A DNA stretch of 64,000 nucleotides from Cadophora sp. MPI-SDFR-AT-0126. Its lineage: Eukaryota > Ascomycota > Leotiomycetes > Helotiales > Ploettnerulaceae. The position numbers and the translations under genes are program-made. Position 1 is the stretch's first letter, and each line of letters begins with the position of its first letter. The notes beneath the pieces are model-generated. The model had not been told where the DNA came from, made no database searches, and was given only the letters and a program-made list of their open reading frames with translations. This document shows, one piece after another, positions 36,066-46,184 of this stretch. The stretch covers positions 372,001 through 436,000 of the forward strand of contig JAGMVK010000009.1 of NCBI GenBank assembly GCA_020747065.1, given 5' to 3'.

Positions 36066-36464
36066 CTAGTAAAATATATCGACAGCGACAACAACGATAG
36101 ATACAGTTGCAATTACAACAAGGGCGAAGTTCTCCTTGAGCTTCAGCGGTTTTCGTAGCACAAACACCGACCCGACCCTCTCGCCGATGAACTTGATGGT
36201 GAAATGGAACAGGAGGGACGCCATAATCGAGCGCAACAGCATATCGGCCGGAGCAATGGAGAGAAGGTATGCAGCTAGCAATCCTCCATGCAGCTGGGCA
36301 ATATTCTTATAAGTGATCATACGGACTGAGGCGATGATTATACCGATGAGATAAAAGTCTATCCAAGCGAGGAAACCTGCGCAGATAGCCTGTACACATC
36401 GGCGCGGCAGTACTTGATGCACACTTCCTTGGGGAGCTGCAGCTGACCAGTTATAGATCGCCAT
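36066..36464 (-). CDS. Small multi-pass membrane protein, unknown family
   Basis: Single-exon frame of 132 aa beginning at the ATG at 36464; the open frame upstream lacks another ATG. About three hydrophobic helices are visible: AGFLAWIDFYLIGIIIASV, LLAAYLLSIAPADMLLRSIM and the C-terminal FALVVIATVSIVVVAVDIF. No signal peptide or known domain is recognised. It lies in tandem with another small polytopic protein at 35.0-35.6 kb and next to the DUF3433 gene, so the region is enriched in membrane proteins, but a functional link is only a guess. Confidence 0.55.
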   Translation of the reverse strand: MAIYNWSAAAPQGSVHQVLPRRCVQAICAGFLAWIDFYLIGIIIASVRMITYKNIAQLHGGLLAAYLLSIAPADMLLRSIMASLLFHFTIKFIGERVGSVFVLRKPLKLKENFALVVIATVSIVVVAVDIFY

Positions 36465-37540
36465 GTTGATATGAAGTCGACTCGTTGCAGTCTCAATGAG
36501 AGAGCAGATTGAGTGTGTTAAACACTTGCCGATGTGTAGAAAGCACTTTTTAAGTTTGCTCGCCTTTATTTTGGACAAATTCCTTTGTAGATAGCTTCCA
36601 CATTCCTGAGCTTTGTTCCATACCTACAATTTTAGAGAACTGAAGATGAATTGTATCCATTTGGGTGGGATTTCGCTACGTCACTCGTGCCTTCCATTGC
36701 TTTCGGATTCACGATCGCTCTGCCAGCATCAGTACAAATTATTATTCTGGGGCTCGCTTCATTAAATCACGTGAAGGAATCAAAACAAGCATGACGCGGC
36801 CCATTCAACATCCACAGGACCAACCAACGAGTCAAGACAGCACAATCCGCCACCTCAGGACCACCCAATGAGAATCTCTATATATGATTACGAGTGCCAT
36901 ATCACCCACCGGACAAGAACCATCAGCAAGTCCCCACTAACACTTCTCACCTAGCTAAAAATTCCCGCGCCAAGACTTAAGCTTCTTCTGAGGAACAAGC
37001 GACGTGCGCGTCTTTTCCTCCACGGTATCCACCACTACCACCCTCATAGACTGACTTGGCCAAAGCTTGAACAGGCTTTCCCGTCCGAAGTGATGAAACA
37101 AACAAAATTCTTGTTGAGCATTGACACAAGTGCCAGTTGCACTCGTCAGCCACGGTGGGTTTCTCCACAGTCAAATTTAGAGAGGCTGAGGAGCTACGAA
37201 TTTCAAGTGGAACTTCAGAGGGGGACCAATTAGGGGAGTTCTATTTCGAAATACTTCGATGTCGGCTGGGGCCGCTGACGAAAAGTGCGGAGCGTGAGCC
37301 ACGAAGCAGGGACGAATTGATGTGGACGACAATTTGGGTGCAAACAATGGAAGTAAAGGTACAGTACAGTACGGTATGATATATAAGATCATCAGGTTTC
37401 TAGCAACCAATCTCTTTCTCTTCACCCTCATCCTCATCCTCATTTCTTTCCACCTCATTTTTCCTTTCCTCATTACCCACATTCACTTTCGTGCAGATTA
37501 CATTCTTTGCTTGAACACTCTTCTCCTCACATCTCTCAAA
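36465..37540. other. Intergenic region with dioxygenase promoter
   Basis: About 1.1 kb divergent spacer. Close to the dioxygenase gene there are a short GTACAGTACAGTACGGTA repeat near 37359-37376, the TATATAAG element at 37380-37387 and a pyrimidine tract with CATCCT repeats near 37410-37460. These are typical of an actively used fungal promoter. No extra gene is supported. Confidence 0.55.
37380..37387 (+). promoter_or_regulatory. TATA box of the intradiol dioxygenase gene
   Basis: TATATAAG lies about 155 bp before the ATG and is followed by a C/T-rich tract of about 60 nt, an arrangement seen in strongly expressed fungal genes. Confidence 0.5.
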
Positions 37541-38911
37541 ATGGTCTACTTTTCCAAGATCGTCGGTGCAGTCGCAGCAGCATGTCTTGCAAGCACAGTC
37601 GTCGCTCATCCTGGCGAGCACCACGATCACGCCGAGATCAAACGCCAGGTCAAAGCCCGCGATCAAATGGCTTCTGCTGCCAAGCGATCTCTCGATACCT
37701 GCTCCAGCTCGCTCAAGCACCGTGAGCTCACTGCTCGTTCCCTCGCTCGTCGTTCAGAGGTTGTGAACGATCTTCGCAAGAAGCGTGGTATAACTGCCAG
37801 TAAGCGATTGCCATCTTCAGCTTGTCATTTTGATCTGTGCTGACCTCGATTCACCATCAGACCCCCAAAAATATCGTCGAGATCTCGCTACACTCGAAGC
37901 CTTCGAGGCAGTCGAGCACAACATGACCGGCGTCTACGATTACACGTCCGAGACAGCAGAGTCCACCGTCTTCGCCGCCAACACTAGCTGTATTCTCTCA
38001 CCAGAGAACACCGACGGCCCTTACTACGTCACTGGCGAGTTCATCCGCAAGAACGTGACTGAGGGTCAGCCTGGTATCCCGCTGTACCTCGAGGTCCAAT
38101 ACATCGACATTACCACCTGCGAGCCCGTCCCAGAAGTCTACGTCGACATCTGGAACTGCAACGCCACTGGATACTACAGGTACGAAACCACATCACATCC
38201 CACCAGAGATCCATGTGAAAGAGAGCGCAGCAGCTAACACAATCTCACAGCGGCGTCGTCGCAACCGGCAACGAAGTCGGCTGGGACACGACCTTCCTCC
38301 GCGGCATCCAAGCCACCGACTCCGACGGCGTCGCCTCATTCGAGACCATCTTCCCAGGGCACTACGACGGGCGCGCCATCCACACGCATCTCCTGTCGCA
38401 CAACAACGTGACCGTGCTCACCAACGGGACCATCCAAGGCGGCTCAGTGTCGCACATCGGGCAGCTCTTCTACCAGGAGACGCTGCGCTCCGCCGTTGAA
38501 GCCACATATCCGTACAACACCAACACGCAAGCTATCACGTCCAACGCAGACGACATGTGGTCAATAGTGCAAGCTGAGAACGATTTCGATCCGTTCCCGG
38601 AGTACCTGTATCTTGGTGATAGCATTGAGGATGGATTGTTTGCTTGGATTCAGATTGGTATTAATGTCACTGCGGACCAGTCTGATTCGTCATATTATGC
38701 TGTTGCTGCTACGTATCAGGCTGATGGTGGACATCAGAATACTGAGAGCACTTTTGTGGGTGGAAGCGGTGGTGGGGATTTCAATGGAACGATGCCAGGT
38801 AATGGCACTGCCCCAAGTGGCTCAGTGCCAGCCAGTGGGTTTGTTACCGTTAGTTCTACTGCCGCGGCCAGCAGCGCTGCTTCGACTGAGGAGGCTGTGG
38901 AAAAGTGCTAA
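37541..38911 (+). CDS. Extracellular intradiol ring-cleavage dioxygenase
   Basis: Three exons (37541-37799, 37861-38179, 38251-38911) give 412 aa. The first 21-22 residues form a signal peptide ending at VVAHPGEHH. The catalytic domain is of the catechol/protocatechuate intradiol type: TDGPYYVTGEFIRKNVTEGQPG carries the first Tyr ligand region, VYVDIWNCNATGYYS follows, and GRAIHTHLLSHNN supplies the paired His ligands of Fe(III). Such secreted fungal enzymes open ortho-diphenols between the hydroxyls. The C-terminus is Gly/Ser/Thr-rich, like a linker or cell-wall tail. No other catechol-pathway gene is next to it, so the role (plant phenolics, lignin fragments or host defence compounds) is inference. 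Confidence 0.92.
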
Positions 38912-39620
38912 GGCCTTGATTCTTGACGTACAGATTGGAAAAAGAGGGGATTGGGAGTGAAGAGAGGAAGGGGAGGGGAATTGAAGAAAGAGTGAGGATG
39001 AGCAACATACCCAAACATGTTTGAGCTTTCTGTATAGATTTCTTTGGCTTGTATAGCAATGCAACATAACGCCTGTCACTCATTAGAGCAGAAAAGCACT
39101 ACTCGGCGAAATATTCCTTTCGTGATCTGAAAACTTGCTTCAAAACCTGTGATCCAATGTCCTTTTGAATACTGAGAGTTACGAAAGCATCTAGGGATGT
39201 TCAAACATTGGGGTCATTCTTGAACCTGAAAATCTATCATGTACAAGCCTGGCGCATCCATCCACCTCAACATTCCCCATGGACTTAAGCGATGTAAACA
39301 AAACAAGCTTCAGCACATCCACACTCAATTGGTGTGACGACATAATTACGAGGAGTATGTCCTCCAGAAGTGAAGAGCGGAGACTTGAGAAAATGTGTGC
39401 TTAGAAAGGAAGGAAGCGAATAGCGAGCCACTACAACCTTTCGGATGTTTGTGTCAATGGCATCCATGCCTAACTCTTTATTTATGAGATGCATTCGATC
39501 GATATTCAGATGCTGAAAAGTCTTCGAGATTATCTTGGAGAAGCTAGACTGGAAAACATCGATGGATCTAAGAAGAAACTAACAAGAGTAGAAATGACAT
39601 AATTATGTAGAGAAAATCGT
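38912..39620. other. Convergent 3' spacer
   Basis: About 700 bp between the stops of the dioxygenase and of a minus-strand gene. The frame at 39285-39494 on the minus strand has no recognisable feature. Nothing else is seen. Confidence 0.6.
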
Positions 39621-41179
39621 CTATTGCTTTGCCTCATTCGCAACAGCCTGCCTTCCAGCCTCCGTCTCCGCATCAGTCGGCAAATTGACAATCATCAGAT
39701 ACAACACATCCTATTCACAAATTAGCTCTGCCGTCCTACAACTCAATGAGAAAAATATCAATTGACTCACCTTCGTCAAAACCCTCTTGACCAAGCCCCC
39801 GTTCCTCTGTCTTCTCTTCCCATCCGTCGGCATCGGCTCGCCCCTCCTCATCGCTCTCCTCTGCCTCCTCGCCAACCTCTTCTCCTCCTTATGCGCCCAC
39901 GGATTAACCTTACCGCCCGTCAAAAGCGACACAATACTCCCGTTATTAGCAGGATGATTCGGATCCGAGTACCTGCTTTGGAATTCTGGCTTCGAGCCTG
40001 GTACCACGAGCTTGCTGTTCGGGTTCTCGCCGGCCCATTTCGCTTGCGCACGGCGGTCGAAGTAGTCGTCGAGGAATTTTCCGGTGCTTCGCATTTTGCC
40101 TTGTTTCTTGATGCCTTCTTCGGTGGTGTCTTTGAGAACTTTCTCCAGGGCGGGGAAGATGAGGGGTGCTGATTCGGGGAGTTCGAGCTCGCCGTAGGTT
40201 TTGCCGGATGAGGTGCGAAGGTTCCGGAGGGTTTGTCGAGCGGTGGATGAGGCGGGGGTTGAGTACGTGGCGATTGTTTGGTTGGTGTCGACGCGGGTAT
40301 GGGATGCTGTGGAATCGGGTTTGTAGGTCATGATGAGGCAATAGAGACCGCGAGGTTTGAAGAATTCTTCGTTCATTCGATCAAGGAATGTATTTGTTCT
40401 GAATTCTTGTCAGCTTACGTTCTCAGACGAGTATCAAATACTGCATACCTCGAGCGTCTCTGCACCTCCATTGCTACTCCGACAGCGAACTGTACAGCCG
40501 TGGAAACACCCATCGCGATAGGGTTGGGCACAAATCCCGCCCCAAAAGCAGCGAGATTGACGGCCTGTAACCATCCATCTGCCTCACAAGCTTTCTTGAA
40601 TGTCTTCAAGAAGTCTAAGAATGTAGCCTGATCGATTCCAACATCTTCAAGCACAGGAGCATATGCCCTCACAAACCCCCGCTTCTTATCTCTCGGTCTG
40701 CGCTGTGGGAGAATCACAGGACATGGAAGCTGGGCCCGGGTCTGTGTATAGGCCGGAGGAGGCTGGCTTCGTAGAAACTCGGTTGTGATGGTATTGATAT
40801 CTTTATGAGGTCCTTCGGACTCAGATTCTTCTAGAGTAGCGGTAGCTTCGTCTAGCTGCCATGCCTCCTCATCGCCCTCTTCGTCGGATGATGATAAATC
40901 ATCGTCGTCGTAGGGATTCTTCTCGGGATGTTTGGGATCTACTAGGACAGCTTTACCCTGTGCGATGAGTTGCTCGCCATGTTCGTCGGAGACTTCGAGG
41001 TATTCGGGAGGAGGATCGTCAAATTGGCCTTCTCGAGAGGTTGCATTGCTGCTGCTTTCGCCTACATTCGATAATGCTTCCTTCTCTGCCTTCTTTGCTT
41101 TGTGGTGCTTGATGGACTCGGACGCTAGGCCTATGCCGGAGCCAATGCCTTTGGTGACGAGTTTGATGAAGAGGACCAT
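39621..41179 (-). CDS. Unknown conserved fungal protein with acidic Asp/Ser/Glu stretch
   Basis: Three exons (41179-40449, 40398-39771, 39710-39621) give 482 aa; both introns are GT-AG in phase. After a Gly-rich N-terminus come an acidic run (YDDDDLSSSDEEGDEEAW), a Pro-rich spacer, and a compact region with AVNLAAFGAGFVPNPIAMGVS and the signature NTFLDRMNEEFFKPRGLYCL. The C-terminal part is basic (RRQRRAMRRGEPMP). The EEFFKPRGLYC segment is the kind of signature seen in a broad group of uncharacterised ascomycete proteins, which I recognise by pattern only and cannot assign a function to. No signal peptide or clear membrane anchor. Location is unknown. Confidence 0.8.
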
Positions 41180-41847
41180 CTTGGTATCGATAGATATGTC
41201 GGTTATAGGGTTTGTTGGTAGAGATTAGAATGATGCGGTAGAATGATCTGGGAAGAATTGGACGGCTGCCCATCCTCTATTATATACTCCATCTTCTGTG
41301 CCTCCCCCATGTTGGCTCGAGTAGTCAGCTTTCTGGTATGCTGGAGTTGGTTAGGGCCATGTATGGCTGTGGTGAAGCTGCGAGGATGGAAGCTTGGTGC
41401 CAAAAGATTAATTGATGGAGGGGTAATTTTGCTTACTGCTGTGCCGCGTGGGTGCAGACAGTCATAAGCAACAGCCAAGCCCCCCTGAAAGCTTAACACA
41501 GCCCTGACTTGTTCCCCGTCTTCGTCCACTTACAGGCTTGCTTCTCAGCCTGCAGACGGGACGATATCTCGTTTCGGTATCCTGTGCGAGCAACTTTCTC
41601 TCTTACCCAATTTGGGAATGCACGAGGCTTTCAGCCACTGATGTCGAGCAGATTGACGGCAGCTTGATGATACAGTGAGCACCTTGTACAAGAATTTCAT
41701 TTCATCTCGAAACTTCTGCTGGGCTGTCGCTAGGACATGTGTACTTCATATTCGCTGACAATGGATAAACTTCTGAATATTTCTCACTTTGCCGTTCGAG
41801 CACGGAGATTCCGACTCAGCATCATGTCCCCTTTTGAACAATCTTCC
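41180..41847. other. Intergenic spacer
   Basis: About 670 bp between two minus-strand genes, holding the promoter of the unknown acidic protein. Overlapping short frames on both strands near 41203-41529 have no recognisable features. Confidence 0.55.
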
Positions 41848-42867
41848 TCAGGTCAGCACAACAATCTTCCCACCCGCACTATTCTCCTCCATAACCCGAT
41901 GCGCCTCCACAATCTCATCCAATCTGAACACCCTTCCAACCTGCACCTTCAACCTCCCCTCCTTAACCTTCCCCGCCAACTCCTCCAACGGCGTCGTCAT
42001 GAACTCCTCCGGGCCCCCAGAGTAGGTCGTCAGATTGACCGCCATAGGAATCGCCTCCATCGGACTGAAATTCTCAAAAGTCCACTTATTCCCGACGATA
42101 CCAGCCATGCAAACGCTTCCCCCTTCATTGACACACTGCAGAGAATCCTTGAGCGTGGTCGTCCCGATGAGTTCGAGGACTTTGTCGAATTTATGGTTAG
42201 GCTTGATCGTGGTCGCGATAGATCCATCATCAACAATGACTTCATCCGCACCACTCGCCTTTAGGAACGCCTCTCTATCGTTCCTCCGACTAGTAGACGT
42301 CACATACGCACCATGGTGGTTCGCAATCGCCGCCGCCGCCAGCCCAACACTCGACGTCCCGCCCCTAATCAGCAGTCTGTCACCAATCTCCAACCTCAAA
42401 CTCTTGAACAGAGCACCCCAAGCAGTCTGCAGCATCTCAGGCATCGCACCGAGTACTTCCCACGGCAATTCGGTTTTGATGACTTGAACGTTCTTCGCCG
42501 ATACGCATGTGTATTCTGCATATCCGCCGTCGAAGTCGCGACCCATGCCGCCCATGGCCGTGACGACTGTGTCGCCTTTTGTGAATTCGTTGCCAGGACA
42601 TGAGGAGACGATGCCGGTCGCTTCGATGCCGAGAACACGAGGGAATTTGACGTTGGGTGAGTGCCCTTGACGGGTGAACAGCTCCGAGCGGTTGAGTCCG
42701 AAGGCTTTGATTTGGATAAGGACTTGGCCTGGTTCTGGAGTTGGGATGGGGAGTTGGGTGATTTTGAGGACTTCTGGACCGCCTGGTTGGGAGATGACTA
42801 CTGCTTTCATGGATGCCATGATGGTGGTGATGCTCCGTGTTGATATGATCTGGAAGTTCCTGATCAT
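41848..42867 (-). CDS. Zinc-independent MDR, quinone oxidoreductase-like
   Basis: Single exon, up to 339 aa. Three ATGs are possible: 42867, 42819 and 42810. The canonical family start KAVVISQPGGPEVL follows the third. The extra N-terminus is rich in Arg, Ser, Thr and Ile and lacks acidic residues, so the long form could be mitochondrial. The GroES-like half has FGLNRSELFTRQGHSP, GIEATG and GGYAEY; the Rossmann half has GTSSVGLAAAAIAN. No zinc ligands are seen. The family reduces quinones or enones with NADPH. TATATA on the minus strand (about 42952-42957) is roughly 85 bp upstream. The coding strand is C-rich at the 5' end and G-rich at the 3' end. Confidence 0.9.
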   Translation of the reverse strand: MIRNFQIISTRSITTIMASMKAVVISQPGGPEVLKITQLPIPTPEPGQVLIQIKAFGLNRSELFTRQGHSPNVKFPRVLGIEATGIVSSCPGNEFTKGDTVVTAMGGMGRDFDGGYAEYTCVSAKNVQVIKTELPWEVLGAMPEMLQTAWGALFKSLRLEIGDRLLIRGGTSSVGLAAAAIANHHGAYVTSTSRRNDREAFLKASGADEVIVDDGSIATTIKPNHKFDKVLELIGTTTLKDSLQCVNEGGSVCMAGIVGNKWTFENFSPMEAIPMAVNLTTYSGGPEEFMTTPLEELAGKVKEGRLKVQVGRVFRLDEIVEAHRVMEENSAGGKIVVLT

Positions 42868-44015
42868 GTGCTGCTTTCAAGACTGAGTAAGGATATGATT
42901 GAGAAGAGAAGAAAATGAATTTGTCTTAGAGGAGCTGGAAGTGCTGAGAAGTATATATCTCAGAGCTTCATAAGGCGGGGTTGCGACGATGAGTAGATCG
43001 CCAAGAATGACCCCGCCATCAGCCCTACAGGGTCGGATTTGTCCCAGTCAGGAACCCGAGCCCAATGCGGTAAGGACTTGACATCCAGAGCAGCCTCATT
43101 GCTATCGTTACCTAGACAGATCATTTCCTGCCACATCTTCTATCAATGGCGAAATGACTCTGAAAGTATCTCTTCTTGCTGGTGCTGTGAGAAGAATACG
43201 AGTTCCTTCTCTTGGCTTTGAGTCACGAATCCAAACTCAAGCTGGTCAATCAGAACGGCCTAGAGTCAACAGATAAGATCCGGAGCAGTGCAACACTTCG
43301 CCATTCCTTTCGAGCGGCCATAAGGTAACCAACGTTGAGGAGAATCGACTCCCAGCCCAGAATTTGCATTTTATGATCGGTAAAGCGTAGATTGCCTGAC
43401 TGCCTTGGCATTCGAGCTTCTAATAATTGCATATTCTGTATACCAAACAAGCCATAGTTCAGAGACATCTCGTGCATATCATCGCTTCTTCAAACTCCTC
43501 AGTGCCAAGTTGACCCGCCTCAAGTAAAAAAGAAAACGGGATCAAAAAGCCTGCTCTGGTGAAGAGCTTGTAAGTCAACGAGCTGCACCCCAACCACCGA
43601 GCCACGTCCAAAAAGTACCAAATTCTCCCCAAACGATCGACAACATTACACATGCCAGTGACAATTCCTCAGCACCACTTGCTTTGCTTACCACCAACCA
43701 AATCCCCTCACACACATAAATCTCTCAGCTGACAAATCCCGGCTCCCACATCCATCTGCTGCAGGAACAAGAACAAGCAAGTGAGCTAACTCCACTTTTG
43801 CCGCGCAGATCGCAAATCCCATCCATCCCTCCACAATCCGTATCCTAGAATCACATCTGTGTCACGCTCTAGAATACCATACCCTTCCATTATCACACAA
43901 AGTGATCTGATCTAAGACATCCCCTCACATCTCGCCAAGTCCTTTCAGTAACACCTCGTGCAACGAGACCACTCACCGTCTCAAGATTCCAACCAAATCA
44001 GCTCCTCGTAAAAGC
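42868..44015. other. Divergent intergenic region
   Basis: About 1.15 kb between the MDR gene and a Zn2Cys6 gene. Short frames on the minus strand at 43250-43653 have no known domain. The last 350 bp before the regulator ATG are C/A-rich, as in a fungal 5' UTR. Confidence 0.55.
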
Positions 44016-46184
44016 ATGTTCAGCGTCATCAAACTCCCCACCTCATCCCCGCACGCGCGTCGAACACATACGAAGTCCCGATCTGGATGTCGGACATGCA
44101 AAGAGCGGAAACTCAAGGTACGTACTTCATAAAGCAAAACCATGCGAATCCCTCATTCAAGCTACCCAGAATTAATGTTTATTGCATGTCTAGTGCGACG
44201 AGGTTCGTCCCATCTGCGGGAACTGCGCGCGGCGTTTCGTTGATCCGGAAGAGTGTGATTATACGAAGCCGTTGGTATCGAAGAGAAAGTCTGGAGCTAG
44301 GGATGGGGGATCTTGTGATAAGAACTTCCAGTCTACTTTTGCTTCTCCACACTCTCACCCCACGGAGGGAAGTGTGGATTCGAATTGGCAGCTCGCTCTC
44401 CCCGCATCCCTCAGGGCGGAACTCCTCGATCCATTTTTGACATATCCGAGTAGTAAAGTCAAGGGTGTAGATATGTTGCTGAGATATTGTGAGTTTGATT
44501 TCCGCGTCCCGATTGGAAGATGCAACTATCCGCATACAAGGCTCAACATGGGTGCCGATCTCCTTCCATACCACTCGAATTTCCACGTCCACTCCCCCTC
44601 AAGGTCAAGGAAAGGGACAGTCAGAACAATACTGAAGGCGGAGGGAGGCAAATGAGGAAATAGTAAGAAAGGACAAGCTAACACCCACACGAACGCAGAC
44701 CTCCAAACAGCAGTCTACGCCTCCTTCCCCTGGCAACCTGCCTCCGCCACCAACCCAACAACAACCTACCTCGTCCCCCTCGTGCTCACAGACGCAGTGC
44801 TTTTCCACGCCACCTTACTCTCGCTCTGGCCCCTATCCTACCAAAAGGCTTCAGACTGCAAGTTAAGGGAGTGGAAGGAAGTGGATCTAGTGTATCTGCA
44901 GAGTGAGTGTATTCGGTTGCTGAGGGAGAGAGTTGAGGATGGTGGTGGGAAGGAGGGGAGAGGTGTGTCTGATCAGACGATAAGTGCTGTTGTTGCGCTG
45001 GCGGCTTTTGAGGTGCGTTGGTCTTATCACTTCCGTGACATCCTTCATTGATTATCTTTATGTGATATGATGGGGCGTAGAAAATCAGAAACAAGAAGAA
45101 TAGAAAGAAGTGAGCGAAGCGAAGAATCCCACTGACGAGAGAGGCTGCAGCATGAGCGAAGCAACCTAAGAATACTCAGAATGCACATGCACGGCCTTCA
45201 AAGAATGGTTGATATCAGAGGTGGTCTGAACGCCATCCGACAAACGAATCCCATGGTAGCGAACTCAGTATTCTGGCATGTTGCCTCCCCTCCTCAATCT
45301 CTCCACGTAACAGTTCAGAGATAGCTCTGAAGGGTATTGACTGACGGCATCAAAACAGGATGTTCGTCGTAGCTATGTATGAGATACCCTACCCAGGATT
45401 CGACAACACTCTTCCTCCATTCGCACCACACAAAAATAACTTACATATTCCTCTCCCACGCGAACCACTCGACGTCCATTCGCATTTTTCTGATATTGAC
45501 CCGTTGATCGGTGCCAGTCGATCCGTATCTGGATCCGACACCAACGTGAAGAGCAATGTCGATCTGCTTGCCCTAGGCCTCGCATTCCCCATCGCAGCAG
45601 TACTCACCTCCATCCAGCACGTCTCGCATCTGGTTCCAACGAACGACGCATATCCGACAGCCGCGACATCCTCAGTAGTCTTGACGCGGATGTGTACATT
45701 ACTCTCTCACCTGCTCAGCCTTCGACCTCGAGATCTTCAAAACCACGATATCCCGGATGCTGGAATGACAGAACTCCGGCAGTCCAAATCCTACCTGATT
45801 TCAGAATGCACACGTCTAGCACTTCTCCTGCACGTCTTCACGCCCTGGAGAGGTCTCCCACCTGACGCAACGATGAGTATAAATATCCTTCTACATCAAC
45901 TCATCACATCCCTGAAGAGACTCCTGGAATGTCCGGATTTCGAGAATAATGTGCTTGTCCTTTGGATCTTCGCTGCTGCTGGTGTAGCAGCGGCGGGCAT
46001 GCCTGAAAGAAAATGGTTCATTGGTCACCTTGTTGAGATTGTTCAGCAGATGGGTATCGATAGCTGGGAGACCTGGAGGAAGTATTTGAAATGCATTGTT
46101 TGGCATGAGCTTCTCTGCGGGCGAAAATATCAGGCGTTGTGGGAGGAGGCTGATGGGAAGAGGAAGGAAGTCGAGGAGGATTGA
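44016..46184 (+). CDS. Zn(II)2Cys6 transcription factor with Fungal_trans_2 domain
   Basis: Five exons (44016-44117, 44194-44488, 44699-45012, 45151-45275, 45359-46184) give 553 aa. The zinc cluster is split by the first intron: GCRTCKERKLK then CDEVRPICGNC, with the last Cys nine residues later, slightly longer than usual. The body has WQLALPASLRAELLDPFL, LLRYYLQTAVYASFPWQPA and MHGLQRMVDIRGGL, typical of the Fungal_trans_2 family. The fourth intron has a GC donor (TTCTG/GCATGT), the only solution that keeps frame between NSVFW and MFVVAMYE. It should be a nuclear regulator. Its targets are unknown. Its C-terminal half is related to the finger-less protein at 26.7-28.6 kb. Confidence 0.87.
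45276..45358 (+). other. GC-AG intron
   Basis: This 83-nt intron starts GCATGT and ends AAAACAG. The nearest GT donor, three bases downstream, would break the frame with the next exon. Confidence 0.65.
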
